Shown here: one piece after another, positions 1 to 11,998 of the stretch | Layout: every line of letters starts with the position of its first letter | Position numbering within the stretch: position 1 is the first letter of the stretch | NCBI GenBank assembly: GCA_013397075.1 | Contig: VWZS01003954.1 | Location: forward strand, 682,001-746,000 | Length of the DNA stretch: 64,000 bases | Reading direction: 5' to 3' | DNA from: Rhabdornis inornatus | Lineage: Eukaryota > Chordata > Aves > Passeriformes > Rhabdornithidae | Notes under the pieces: generated by a model | Database searches by the model: none | What the model was told of the DNA's origin: nothing | The model's input: only the letters and a program-made list of their open reading frames with translations | Position numbers and translations under genes: made by a program

Positions 1-920
1 GCAGTGCTTTTTATTTTGCAATGGAAAGTGAAAGGTCATAGAAGAATACTGAAAGTTTGGGGAAATGAAAAATAGACATAACTACCCCTGGTTTGTTTTT
101 TCTTTCTGTATGAGAGAATTACTTAAGATAAGGGAAAGTGATAATTTCTTGATTAATTTTCTGCTTTATTTAAATCAGAAGAAGGTTACAGACTGGCCCA
201 TTTGATGACACTGCATTCAAAACATGCATTCAAATCTTGACTTAAAAATAAATTCCTAAATAAGCATTTGCCTATTTTTCATATTGCTCTGGGGCATTGT
301 ATGGAAAATAACACAGTGTTTAAGGTATAGAAAGTGTATATTTTAACTGGCATCTGCTCAGCAGTTGCTCTTCTGCACTACTTTACACCTAAATTCTGAA
401 TTCAGTGGGGCATTTTTTGCCCCGAAGTTCAGGCTGTGCATTTTACATCAATATACATAAACATGATCTATCATGTAAATTTAAAATAGTCTTCAATTTG
501 AACAGATTATTAGCAGTATGCATAAATGGGCAATATACTTGGAAATATATATTTTTTTTTTTGGCCCAGCATTTTTCTTTGACTGGTCATTATGTGCACT
601 AATACTTAGCTTATGCTGCATATTATATACATCAGTTTTTAAAAACTTAGTACAAAACATACATGTAAAGATGTAAAAACCTGATTACAGAGACTGTATT
701 TGTATTTGTATTGTACTTGTATTTGAATCAATTGTCAATGAGTGTGCTTAGATTTATACTTGTAAGTACCTTTCTAAATGGTGTGGATGGAAAAACTAAA
801 TACTTAATGTGTTATAAAAAATTACGGAAAACAATATATACATAACTAAATCTGTATTTCTTAAAATGGAAGAATCATAATATAGCAAATAAATTAAAGC
901 TGTTGTATAAATGTTGAATT
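1..920 (+). other. AT-rich sequence, possibly the end of a 3' UTR
   Basis: No open frame longer than about 65 codons is present and no protein family is recognisable. The stretch is very AT-rich. It ends with an AATAAA hexamer near 888, followed about 20-40 bases later by T/G-rich sequence. That is the usual arrangement at a polyadenylation site. It could be the distal 3' UTR of a plus-strand gene lying to the left of the window, but AATAAA is common by chance in DNA of this composition. Confidence 0.2.
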
Positions 921-1217
921 TAATGGGTTGCTCTCTTACAAATGTTCACAGTATGCAGTTTGTTTAAAATTGAACAATAATCTGAGCTTCATAGACACCG
1001 GGGTAAATGAATAAAGCACTCATTATAGGAATTGCACTTAACTGTGGGTGCACACAAATGTTGCAGATTTTTTTAATGGACAGTAGTGCCATGCTGGGAG
1101 CAATTTCATGATACAGGGTTTCAAACAAAACACCCACCAAGGTTATGCTGTCTGAAAACATTACTCTTTTTGTCTAATATCTTATCTGGAAGGCTCTAAA
1201 AGATCATGAAAATGTCT

Positions 1218-1247
1218 TAAAAGCAGACTCTTCAGAGTCTGCTTTTA
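1218..1247. repeat. 30-bp perfect inverted repeat (14-bp arms, 2-base centre)
   Basis: The left arm TAAAAGCAGACTCT (1218-1231) is followed by TC and then its exact reverse complement AGAGTCTGCTTTTA (1234-1247). As RNA it would form a hairpin of about 12-13 pairs with a 4-base loop. It sits in otherwise unremarkable AT-rich DNA and belongs to no repeat family I recognise. Confidence 0.9.
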
Positions 1248-4127
1248 TGCTGAAATGTAAGGGGTGTATTAACTGAATGAAGCTTGCAAGAGGAAATTAG
1301 GCAGACTGGGATTTAGTCAGGATGATGGTGCACTACATAGGAAAAGTGGATGTTAGGTAACAGGATAAATTCATACAATACTACATATATAATTAGTTAG
1401 TATCCTGATCTATTAGGGGTCATGTTAGTGTAAAATCTGGGCATTGGTATTGCTGCTAGTGTTGGCATATCACTTTCATAGTGGTGCTTGTGAAATAGCT
1501 AATGAGCCATGTGATCTGTTTCGCCAAAGGAGCTTCCCACAGATTTGTTAAGATTTTTGCGTGCTTGTTTTTCAGCCAGATTGTTTCCCGTTCTTGTTTG
1601 ATGGTAGTGATAGGAACAGTTATACCACCATCTGTAGAAACAAGTGGTGAGCATATAGCAATGCTTGCATAAAATTCTAAGCTGATTGATAGAGCATATT
1701 CTTTTCTGTTGTCAGCTCTGTGTCTTACATTACAGTAAGGACTGTCACTTAATACTCAGCAACTTTGTTCCTGCTCTTTCTCTTCCACTGATGACTTCAG
1801 CCTAATAGAAAACAACTAATGTGATAGCTGGTAAAAAATACTGTCTTCAAGAGCTTGTTCAGTATTTTAATAACAATGACCAAGTTAATAGTGTTGAAGG
1901 TATTCAAGGTCTGCTGTGATTTTGACTTATGGTCACTTCACCTCTTTTGTACCAGTAAAATGTTGAAGCAATAAAATAAAATTATTTTGGTCCTACAAAA
2001 TGTGTGCCAAGGGGCCAGTCTAACAGTTTGCTAATAATAACACACAAATGACTGTGAGCGAGCATTTCTGAGAGCCAGAATCCTCAAATGAAAAAAAAAA
2101 AAGCAACATAAAAAGAAGATGCTCTCAGCCAGCGACTGAATGAGTTGCAGGCTCATCAGATTCCAGCTCTGGCAAGCTGACAGTAATTCAGATATCAGTT
2201 TATTTTAAACTTTACATCATTCATGAGGGACACCACAAGTGACCTTTCAAATAAAAATGAAAAGCATGCAAGTGACCTCCTAATTTCTTCTCTTACTCTT
2301 ATTTTTAGAAGAGCCATAACATCTCACTGCTTCCTCTTTTCACAGTCAGTGAGAAGACCGCTGTTGTCTGCACTTAGCCTTAGTTGTGGAATCAGTCTTT
2401 GGGTAGTAAATTATGGAGTTTAATTGGAGAGATACAGGCAATAGCTACAAAAAGACAATTCTCTCTTCGATGAAAGCTTTGATTCTACTGGAGTTGCATA
2501 TCCCACTCCCCAAGCAGTAGCATAAGAGTGCAAGAAGAGCTACGTGTGTCAGATTTTCCATAATGGGAAAGCTCTAGATAATATTTAGCACCCAATGACT
2601 GAAAATTAAAAATAAGTTCATTGCTACTTCATATTGATGTGTCAAATCTTTGTTTTGATCTTTTTGACATGGCTTTCAGATTTTTCTATGTGTTTGAAGC
2701 CAGGAGTGATTATGGAATGATGCCTGCCACTTGGGGAATGATATGTCTCCATTCCCCAATTTCCAGAAATAGAAGTAAGCTTATTCTTAGTAGATGCATC
2801 CTGATGGGCACAGTGCAGGTGCAACCTACTGCTGGGGCAAATTTCATATCTCATTATCCCATACAAGGAGGAGATGGAGAGGATATTAGTGTGGAACATC
2901 ACCTTGCCATGTGCCTGGTGGAGAGTCCCCAGGAGAACATGATTTTCTTGGTCATGCTGTGTCCTTTTGAAGGTCCCCTCAGACTATCAGAGCTCCTTCA
3001 CCTACAAACAAACATTTGTCTCTGTGTGATTCTGCTGGGACCCCAAGTAGAATCCAGCCTGTGCACTCCCCCAGCCTGTGCACCTGTCTTATAAAGTTTT
3101 ATATATGTATGGGTTTTTTTTTAAATTCTAGAATAAAAACCCCTCAGTATATTCTCATCCTTAAAAAAAATTGAATACATTATCAGGATATAAGAACTGT
3201 TTATCAAATAGTAGGTGTGGTGTGTACATTTCTCATAGATATTTTACATATGGCAAAAGTAAAAGAATTTGTAAATGTATTCACTAACCAGAGTGACTTT
3301 CAAGGAGGGGGGATCAGTAATTTTTCCCTATGACACAGGTAGGGCAGAAATGCAGGGTTTCTAAATACGATTGCTGAGACATGAGAGGCACATGCCCTAA
3401 TTTCAGATGCTGGAAAACAGAATTTTCTGCCTTCTTCTTTTTCTCTTTTCATCAGAAAGGGCAATGCCCCTTTCCCCGTTGAGTAACTCATGCCAGGGGA
3501 TAGCAGGAACAGCAAAAACTCTCCTGCTCTTAGGATTCACACCATTCCTGCTGTCTTTATGTGAGAAAGGAGTCTCACAGCAGCAAGCTGGATATCTGAG
3601 TAGAGGTAGCAGCAGAGCCTAGAATTCAGCTTTCGTCTGCAGCACTGGGGTATGATCTTTTGAAATGGCCAGCTGTGCAGGGCTTAGTATGCTCACTTAC
3701 GTACATTGCTAAATATTGTTTTCTATTTCTGGGACACTGATGCAATGTCTGTCTACTATGAAGCACACTTTTGTTTAGTAGTAAAGCAAATAAGAAAATA
3801 AATCTGTAAAAGATTCAGGTAAAGTCAAACATGCTAAACAAATAATGAAAAAATATTAGAAAAATAATTAGTGAGGGAGTAAAGAGACAAGGCAAGATGG
3901 AGAAAAACATTCCTAGAGAGTCACAGCAACAACAATATTTAATTTTAGCTTACTTGAGTAAAAGGCCTAAAAATTGAAAGACTACAGTTTTAAATAACAA
4001 AACCTCACAAATATCATGGCTCTTTTGCTAATCTATGTTCATAGATGCAAGTGACCAAAAATATGGATGTGTTAATTCACACCTGACGGTGTAATGTGCT
4101 CGAAAAAGGAGGAGGAACTGAAAACTA

Positions 4128-4170
4128 ATATTTTATGTGGAATGTCCTGATATTTTATGTGGAGTTCCTG
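4128..4170. repeat. imperfect tandem duplication, 22-bp and 21-bp units
   Basis: The unit beginning ATATTTTATGTGGA and ending TCCTG occurs twice back to back (4128-4149 and 4150-4170) with about two differences. It looks like a small slippage or duplication event in noncoding DNA. Confidence 0.8.
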
Positions 4171-4774
4171 ATCTGGGGAATTCAGGGCTTAGCACAACAT
4201 TCAATTTTGTGTCACTTTCATGCAGCAAATAAAAAAGTATTTACAAACAGTTTTCTCCATGCCTACTACTTTGCTTCATGTTATCCTTGATAGGTTCCAG
4301 CTGAGATTACTTTGAAGTGGTTTGGAGCTTATATCCCATGAGCCTTATCTCTGTGGCAGCCAAAGGTGGAGCAGTTTTTAGCTAAATTAAGAAGAGTCAT
4401 TTTTGTATGACTTGTCTAAATTCAGATAGTAAAACAGCAGTGCTACTCTCTTGGAGAGGTCTACAGATTTCCATCTCTTAGGCTGCAGATAAAAAGCAAA
4501 CGTCTCTTGAGACTGTGTTTCTGCTTGCCTTGCTGGGGCACGCACCAGAGCAAACGCGGGCAGTCAGGGGTCTCTGCAGGGGTAAGGGCTACCAAGGCAG
4601 CCTGTGTGTACCCAGAGGTTATCACAATGCCACTCTGGGTATCAAACGAAGTCAGAACTTGGTTGAGGCTCATCTAAGGCTGTGTATAAAAGATGAATTC
4701 TTGATCCTTGTACTTTTAGATGCAGTTTGATATCCCAGTACTTTTGGTGCTGTGGAATTGGTGTAGATCATATG

Positions 4775-4881
4775 CTTATGTTTGTATGTTTGTCTTAGTT
4801 TTTGTTTGTTTGTTTTGTTTTTGTGTTTTTGTTGGTTGTTTTTGTTTTTGTTTGTTTGTTTGTGTTTTTTGGTTTTTTCCT
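4775..4881. repeat. T-rich low-complexity tract (TTTG/TTTTG-like)
   Basis: This is about 100 bases of irregular TTTG, TTTTG and TTTTTG units on the plus strand. It gives spurious hydrophobic open frames rich in Phe, Leu and Cys. Similar tracts occur at 11375-11402 and 61560-61622. Confidence 0.85.
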
Positions 4882-4954
4882 TTTTAATGTTGGGTCTCCT
4901 TCAGACTTCAGACAAATGTTCAAATTCTATTAGGGATGCATTCTGCCTTAATTT

Positions 4955-5043
4955 ACTCCAGGAATGGGTTTGGTGGTGTTAGGTGTAAAATTGGACTCAA
5001 ATATCATAAAATTATTTTGCAAGCTAAATGATTCTGTGATTCC
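4955..5043 (+). mobile_element. CR1 LINE 3'-end fragment (old)
   Basis: The sequence has the order typical of CR1 3' tails: a GGTTTGGTGGTGTTAGGT-like block, then TTGGACTCAA, then a degraded block, then TAAATGATTCTGTGATT. In CR1 consensus sequences known to me this is where TTGGACTCGATGATCTT and the repeated ATTCTATG tail stand. It is in plus orientation and diverged, so probably an old insertion. Confidence 0.7.
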
Positions 5044-8000
5044 TAACTTTACAAAACATGTAGTTTGTTAGTTCCACCACAATTTCCATGCTTCACCTTC
5101 CAGTGAAACTAATTAGAATCCTGCTCAGATGGGATTTCGATTTATTAGAAAATGAGTGATAACAGATCTGTTATTTTCATGCTGTGATAATGGTAATAGC
5201 AGACAAGGTCCAGCTGTTTTATAGCAGGGATAGCGACTACAATTACAATCTGTGTAAACAACTGGCCAGAACCACAGTTATTGGAAGAAAATTAGCTTTT
5301 AACAGCAATTCAGACAGAAATAATTATCTTTCAACAGAGGAGCACCTTCTAGTGGTCTCGAGTGAACATGGCAGCTAGTTCTGCAAATAAGGAGAGCAAA
5401 ATATGCTAGATAAAGAATACCAATGCATATTTCTGTACACTATTTTTATGATTAAATTCATAATTAATTTAAAAATTAAGGAAAAAAACAAGCATATATT
5501 GGAAAAAATTAAAACATTTTTCAATTACAAAATTTTCTGCTCCTCCCCTTCTCCCTGCTGACCTAACAGTTTACTAGCTTTTTATACAGTTATCTTAAAA
5601 GAGTACTTTTGTATGTTCTACTTGTAACCTATCCACCGTTTTGCTTTCTTAGTAATGAAAATTTGTCTTCATTATACACCAGCTCCAAAGGAAATTTGCC
5701 ATGGAAATATTACTTTGTTCAGTTTCACTGATTATTATAACACAATTTCTCCAACTAGAGTATTCCTAGTAAACATAGATCTTGAAATATATTATTTGCC
5801 CTGGTTACTTTTGCAAATAATATAGTATCAAATGATTTAAAATTCAGTCTTTCCTAAATTACTACTAAATATAGGAGCTATGACAGTTTAGTCTCATCTG
5901 TGGTCTCTTTCAATCTGTATCTACTGGATAATCCTTTTTGGACATGATTATATCGTGTACATAATACAAATGAATGATGTGCTATTTCTAGAAAGGCAAA
6001 TAAAGATTAATAAGCAATGCTTAATATTTTATCATTGCAGGATATTTGTGCATTGGTGGAAGCTAACTATACGAAACATATTCATACTTAGATTTTCATT
6101 ACATTTCTCTGAATTTTTCAGTTGAGTGAAAAATGTCAAGTACAAAAACTCAGATTTTCAGGTGATTAAAAGAAGACATAGCTATTCAATTTTGACTCTA
6201 TAAACATTTTAAATATATTCCTGAGTTATCAAAATAGGGAACTTGACCTGTTTTTTTCTGAAGAAATTTTTCAGCATTTGGAAACTTCAGCCCAAAACTG
6301 AAATAAGTCTTGCAAAGATTTGAAAAAATCCACATGAAAGCTAATTTTGTATCATTTGTTTTGGTGATGCCATTATAGAATAGGTTTGTTGAAGTAGTAA
6401 TTTGGCATCCTCTATCCCATGCTAGGAGGGCAAAGGGGTAGTAAGACAAAGTTAATGGAGTTTTGGGGTTGTCAACCACTTCTGTAACCACAGGAACAAT
6501 TTTCTAGAAAATATTGCAAGTGCTACGCAGTCACTTGTAAGAAGTACAACTGCTAACCACAAGACTGGTCCAAGTCTGGCAGAATAATAATCAGCATTCC
6601 TGTGTAAATCTGTGCAGATTGAAGCACATACTAGTTCTGACATAGAACTGCATTAACTGATTGTATCCCTTTTCGGTGCTCAGACAAGTGTTGATCTGGA
6701 TGCATATACAGCTGCCAGTTGTATATCTGTATGAGTAATGTATAGCTTACAAAAGACCAGTTTTCGCCGAGTCTGGAAAGGCTCAGGTCTATGTGCATAC
6801 CCCTGTATTCCACTGTGTGCTAGAGAGCGTCTTTTTTGTCACTGGAATATGCTTCCTCTCAGTCCCATAAAACCAGTTCTCCACTTTGTTTTGCACTGGA
6901 AACACAGACATGCTCAGTAACCACTGGAGTGCCTGTTTGTCCAATGTGAGATCTGGTCACAGTCTTCATAATAGATGGCAGAGTTGCAAATATTTATTGA
7001 AGACAAAAAATAAAACTCATACTTCATTTTCTGACTCAAAATTCTTTATAAATGTTTATTTTAAAGGCCTGTGTAGTAGATACATTGTAGGCAATTCTAT
7101 TTACTATTAAAAATAAGCTTGTAAATTGGCTTCAGGAGAAAAGAACAAACAGTATAGAAAAAACCCTGATTATTTTGACAAGTTGTTGTGGAGCATCATC
7201 AAACTGGTATTGAAGAACAGAGATTTCAGCACTTCCCTACAGAGGTCAGCATCAGCATTATACAGGCTATAAATACTGCTATGTTTCTTTTATCTACTAT
7301 GAAGTTTGGATTCCAAAGAATTCAAAGAAGGAAAATGTAGTTTCTGGGGGCACGACATATATGGTGATAAAACATTCCAGCTGTAAAATTTTAAAAAATA
7401 AGGAGAATCATGAAATTGCTTACATACATTTGGCAGTTAAAACCCCAGGTTTCTTAAAAATGCTAACAATTGTAAAAGAATAAAGAGTGCAAAAAATATA
7501 ATTAAATACTTACATGCCCTTTAACTAACATTTTTTTAATATTATGCAGTGAGGCCATTTTAAAAGAGAATTTTTTTTTTCACATTAGTTTTGCAACCTG
7601 GGATTGAATCATATAGAATTAAAACATCTACACCTCAAGAACAAATGCGTTAGCATTTTCTGTTGCTAATGCAGGGTTTTCAGTTAGTTCCCTGCTAAAA
7701 AATGTTCTAAAACATTACAGGAAATCAATATCTATTTTTACAGGTTTCCTTTTATCTGCATCAGCACAATTGTCTAAACCTGAAGTAATATCATCAGTAA
7801 TAGTAAAGTCTAAAATTAAAATTATAGGCTAAATCTTTATAATGGAAATTGAGAGGCACAGAAAAATTCAGAATTAAGCCTGCCTACACACTAATTCTGG
7901 CATAGCTTTACATCTTCCCACATTATCTGCATTTTACAACTCTTCCAAATCAGCAGCCTGAAATATTGCTTCAAGGTAATAGCAATGACATTAACATAAA

Positions 8001-11000
8001 TCAGAGATGTGGTGCCTTCAGGACTCCCCCTACAATGTTTGGTATGGCAGATGGCACTGACCATCACCACCCGGCTCTTTCTTGCCTTTGGGTAATCCAC
8101 AAAGGAAAGAAAATGTCAGCTCTTTCCTTGCAGCAGCAAAAGTCCATCCTCCTGTTCTTGTTTTAGTATTAAAAAATGAATGTGCTTTCTTTTGAACAAT
8201 TCTATTCTTTTCTACTTTGAGAAATAGCAAGAAATCTTTAAAGGCTATGTGGCATTTCTAAAATGGCATTTCTTTCTCTAAAGAAGGTAGAGTGTTATGC
8301 ATTTCACCTGCAGTTTCTAGTTCAGATACGGCCCTTGAGACCACCAAAATCACGTAAGACAGGCTGCACAAGAAGCCCAGTGGAAAGACATTTGTCTGTG
8401 GACATCAGTCTCCTGACCAGTGTTGGTTGAACTGGTGGGAAACCGGAGATCCTAAGCTCCCTTTGTCTTAGCACACAATGTTCTGTGTGAGGACATCAGT
8501 TTTCTAGCTGGGTCAGTAGCTGAGTCCTTGACTGTTACCTTTTGTGACATTAGGCTGCATTTTATCTTAGACTGCAAAAGCTGAGAGCTGCAGTGCTCCC
8601 TGATTAAGGTTCACCTTTCCCAGCTGGAGGAGGCCCCGTCTGTGCTGAGTCATGTGAAGTGGAAGGGACTGAGCCGGTAAGTGCCAAGCTGGGAGAAGTC
8701 CTGAGAAGAGAACTTGGGAGGGCTGTAGATTTGATAGGTCCCCCAGGGAGGCCAGCACATCCCATCATCTCCTGATTGCCTGCTCAAGGCAGAGCACAGG
8801 GAGACTTGGCCACTCAGAGAATTGGATGTCTCTCTAAAGCAGGAGCCGAGAAGCTACATTTCTTTACAAGGCAGATGAAGGACCATATCACCTGCCTCTG
8901 CTGTGGTTCCTTCAGCAGTAGAATCAGTCTAGGCATATTTTTTTCTCCTGCCTAAAGAGATTTGACTTCCACAGATGAAAGCAATGTAGAATAGTGAAGT
9001 ATTTTAATATAATTGTGGTATTGTTACAGTTTTTTGCCAAGTGAGGTGATTCTGAGGCATGGCAAATAAAAACTTTGATATCAGAATACATTCATTTTTA
9101 TATATTGAAGAGAAACCAAACTTTTAGGAACGTCTGAACATTTTTATTTAAAAAAAATAAGCTCTTAAGCTGTCTTAATAAGTAAACATTTCAGTAGTTT
9201 CTCTCTGAGATGAAAGTATTACAAAGAAAAATAGAGAATATAAAGATTGCTTTCCTTAGCAACTTTGGGAAATTTGTAGCAAAATTTATCTCTTCAATTT
9301 AGAGATTTTTGGTTTAACAATTTTTGCTTACATAACAATGCTGAATGTACAATAGTAAATGAGAAAGTTGTTTCTCTGACAGCAGCTGAGCACGTGCATA
9401 AAAGGTCAAATCTTTCAGGCCATGGTCTATCTTGTGTTCATTGAATATGTTAGGAAGATGTTAGAATATCTTTGTAAGGTACACAAAATCTACCTAGACC
9501 TTGCAGTCAGTTTTGTAGGCTAATAAATTATTACAATAATGTGTTCAAACTCATAATAGTTAGGTATTTAACTGGATACCACGTCCTCAGATTTAATCCA
9601 AACAAAGATCTCTGAGAAACCAATGTTGCAACATGCTTGTCATAGTAGAAGATGCTTACTTTGGCTCTTGGCTGTTTAGTTTATTGTTCACTAATTGTAG
9701 CAAAATGGAATAAACATTTAATTTCATTTGTTTGTGTCATTCTATCCAGGTAATATTATAATACAACATTTTAGGAGCATGTACTTCAAAGTAAAAATAC
9801 AAGCAAGTAAATATGAACAGATGTCTTGTGCCTTTTAACTCTTACTTTGCAGAAAACTTTTGGTTTCAATCAGGGCAACATTAGCATTAGATCAGCCTAG
9901 TTGAACAAAAATGCTTTTTAAAAGTATGTTTAATTGATTATATAATCATTTATAACCAGGAAAACAAATTTCTAGAACCCTTATCAGCTACTAGAGTATA
10001 TTCATAGCTGAGTATCATGAGAAACAGGAATAGTTTAGGGTAAGAGATGGAAGGATGTTCTTTTTAAAGATTATGCTGTGCTTTTAGACTCAGCCCAGGA
10101 CAAAGGCATGGTGTGTGAGATGTCCAAGCTAGGAGAGCAGCCAACAGAGGCACTGTGGCACAGATGTGTTTTGTAGCAATGCCCTTATCTGTTATTTTTC
10201 CTTCTGCTCTTCATTATTCCGGGTTGGTTGAGACTAATCTTTTTAGAAGCATGAGGTTGTTTCTTCTCTTTTTCTCCCCTTTTTCTCTTATTTGTGTGAG
10301 CATCTTGGGACCTCTGTTATAAATGGTTTTATTGATAGATAATTAATGAGCTTTATAGAAATTGTGGACACAGACAATAGATGTAAACAGACATGGAGGC
10401 ATCTTTACAATACACAATTAAAAAATATTTTTCTTTTAAAGTATGAAAAATTGAAATATTGAGAAATATCAAAGGAAAGAAGCAGTACTTACAATGAGGT
10501 AAGTACACATACGGGCATACAATTTTTCTGTGGGATTTTGTGAGTGTAGTAGTACATCCCAACACCTGTAAAGTGTTTCAGATTATCAGGACCAGATTCT
10601 TTTCTTGTTACAGACAATTTTTAAAAATTTTTTTTCTAGATATTATATGTATATATTTAGACAATACAATTGAAACATAGAACAAGAGAGATTGAATACC
10701 CATGTAGGTATAATTTTCTAATACGTACAAGGAGAAAATTATATTAAAACTGTGGAAATTAAAGAATTAAGACTGTACAAAGTATATTAAAATCTACTTC
10801 ATCATCAGTAACTTTGAAAGTAAAGTTAATGTGCTCACTGATACATGGGCTTTCATAATTAACAAGGTAATGTGTGGAATTGGCAAGAAAACAAGTCAGT
10901 AGGTGGCTGATTATTGGAACATGATCATTTTGCCCATACAATGTGATGAAGAAACACATATTTAATGACTCTTGAAGGTGGATGTTCTGATGACTGTTGT

Positions 11001-11998
11001 GCTGGTTGAATGACTAAAATGTATTGTAGTCTAATTATCTTGGACTGTCCTGAAACTGTGATTCTAAGACCCCAAAAGAACAAGAGAAGAAGCATTCTGT
11101 GTGGTGGCATCTCTTACCCTTCTTGCAGCTCAGCCACCTTTTTATTTCAGAGTTTTTCCAGCACAGATTTCTCCCTGCAGAGAAGTTCAGAGTTCAAGGC
11201 AGAACAGGGGCTCGCCTGAAGCAGAGCACTAATAAGAAACATCTGTAGTTGCCCGAGGTTGGGGGGAGCCCCTGCTGCCTGGGAGAAGACTTAGCACAGC
11301 TCTCTAGTCCATGCTTGTTTATTTCATGAGCAGATTCACTGTGGCTCTGACTGTCCTCAGGGACTTTATTTTACTATTTATTTTTTGTTTGTTTGTTTTT
11401 GGAAATGTGCTGCACTTTCCTGGGTTAATGAGGCTCCACTGCCACTGGAATTCTAGTGCAAGCAGCATTAAAATGAAGTACTTGTAGAAAGCCTCTCCGC
11501 AAATGCTCAAGCAGTTCAGCTGTAAGCATTCTGACAGTTATTAATTGCACAATCACAATCACAGAAGCACTTAAAAACAGATGAAGAAATAATTAACAGT
11601 AACTATAAGGAGGCTTCTCAGCACTGACTGCTCTTAATCTTGCTCTATTTTTCTCTACCCAGAATTAAAGGAGCTACTTAGAACTTTTTGTCATTTTTTT
11701 ATTCCATGTTGCATGTACATACAGATAGAAGTATTATTTCACAATAAATTAGGGTATGACAACAATATTTAAAATGCCAATTCTGTTAAGCTAGGAGCTG
11801 CTAGTGTTTCTTGTCATGTTAAATCTTACTCTGCATTTCTGTGTATTCTTGCTTATTCAAGAGATATCTGTACAAATGGGAGACCAAAGATGAAATGGGT
11901 CTGATGACACAAAGCCAAATGAGCAGTTGGAGATGCAAGTCTTTGTAGACTGGTGTTTAAGTCATTGTCCTCAGGGACAGGATGATGTCCCTTACCCT
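5044..11998. other. noncoding stretch, no supported gene
   Basis: About 7 kb of AT-rich DNA contains only short chance frames. The segment 8560-8830 is more GC-rich and has a splice-acceptor-like TTATCTTAG (to 8571) and a donor-like CCGgtaagt near 8680. All three frames from that acceptor hit stops, so at most it is a noncoding exon. An E-box CACGTG (9391-9396) directly followed by CATAAAAGG is present near 9400, with no gene attached. On the minus strand an AATAAA at 11703-11698 could serve the receptor at 11999-12966. Confidence 0.6.

Larger units (their letters stand above)
921..4774. other. noncoding stretch, no supported gene
   Basis: Short open frames occur on both strands. The longest is 157 codons on the plus strand at 2621-3094, but it has no signal peptide, domain or biased codon use, and an 86-codon frame overlaps it on the other strand. 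A strong pyrimidine-rich splice acceptor (AG at 3454-3455) precedes a frame open to 3622, but its translation is not recognisable. I regard this region as intergenic or intronic. Confidence 0.6.

Noticed and set aside
3456..3622. Terminal-exon-like frame after a very strong acceptor at 3455
   Set aside because: The peptide is not recognisable and there is no upstream exon to test phase. Pyrimidine tracts are common here.
4782..4982. Leu/Phe/Cys-rich plus-strand frame
   Set aside because: Translation of the TTTG-rich low-complexity tract.
8560..8690. Exon bounded by TTATCTTAG and CCGgtaagt
   Set aside because: All three frames from the acceptor meet a stop within a few codons. Only a noncoding exon would be possible, with no support.
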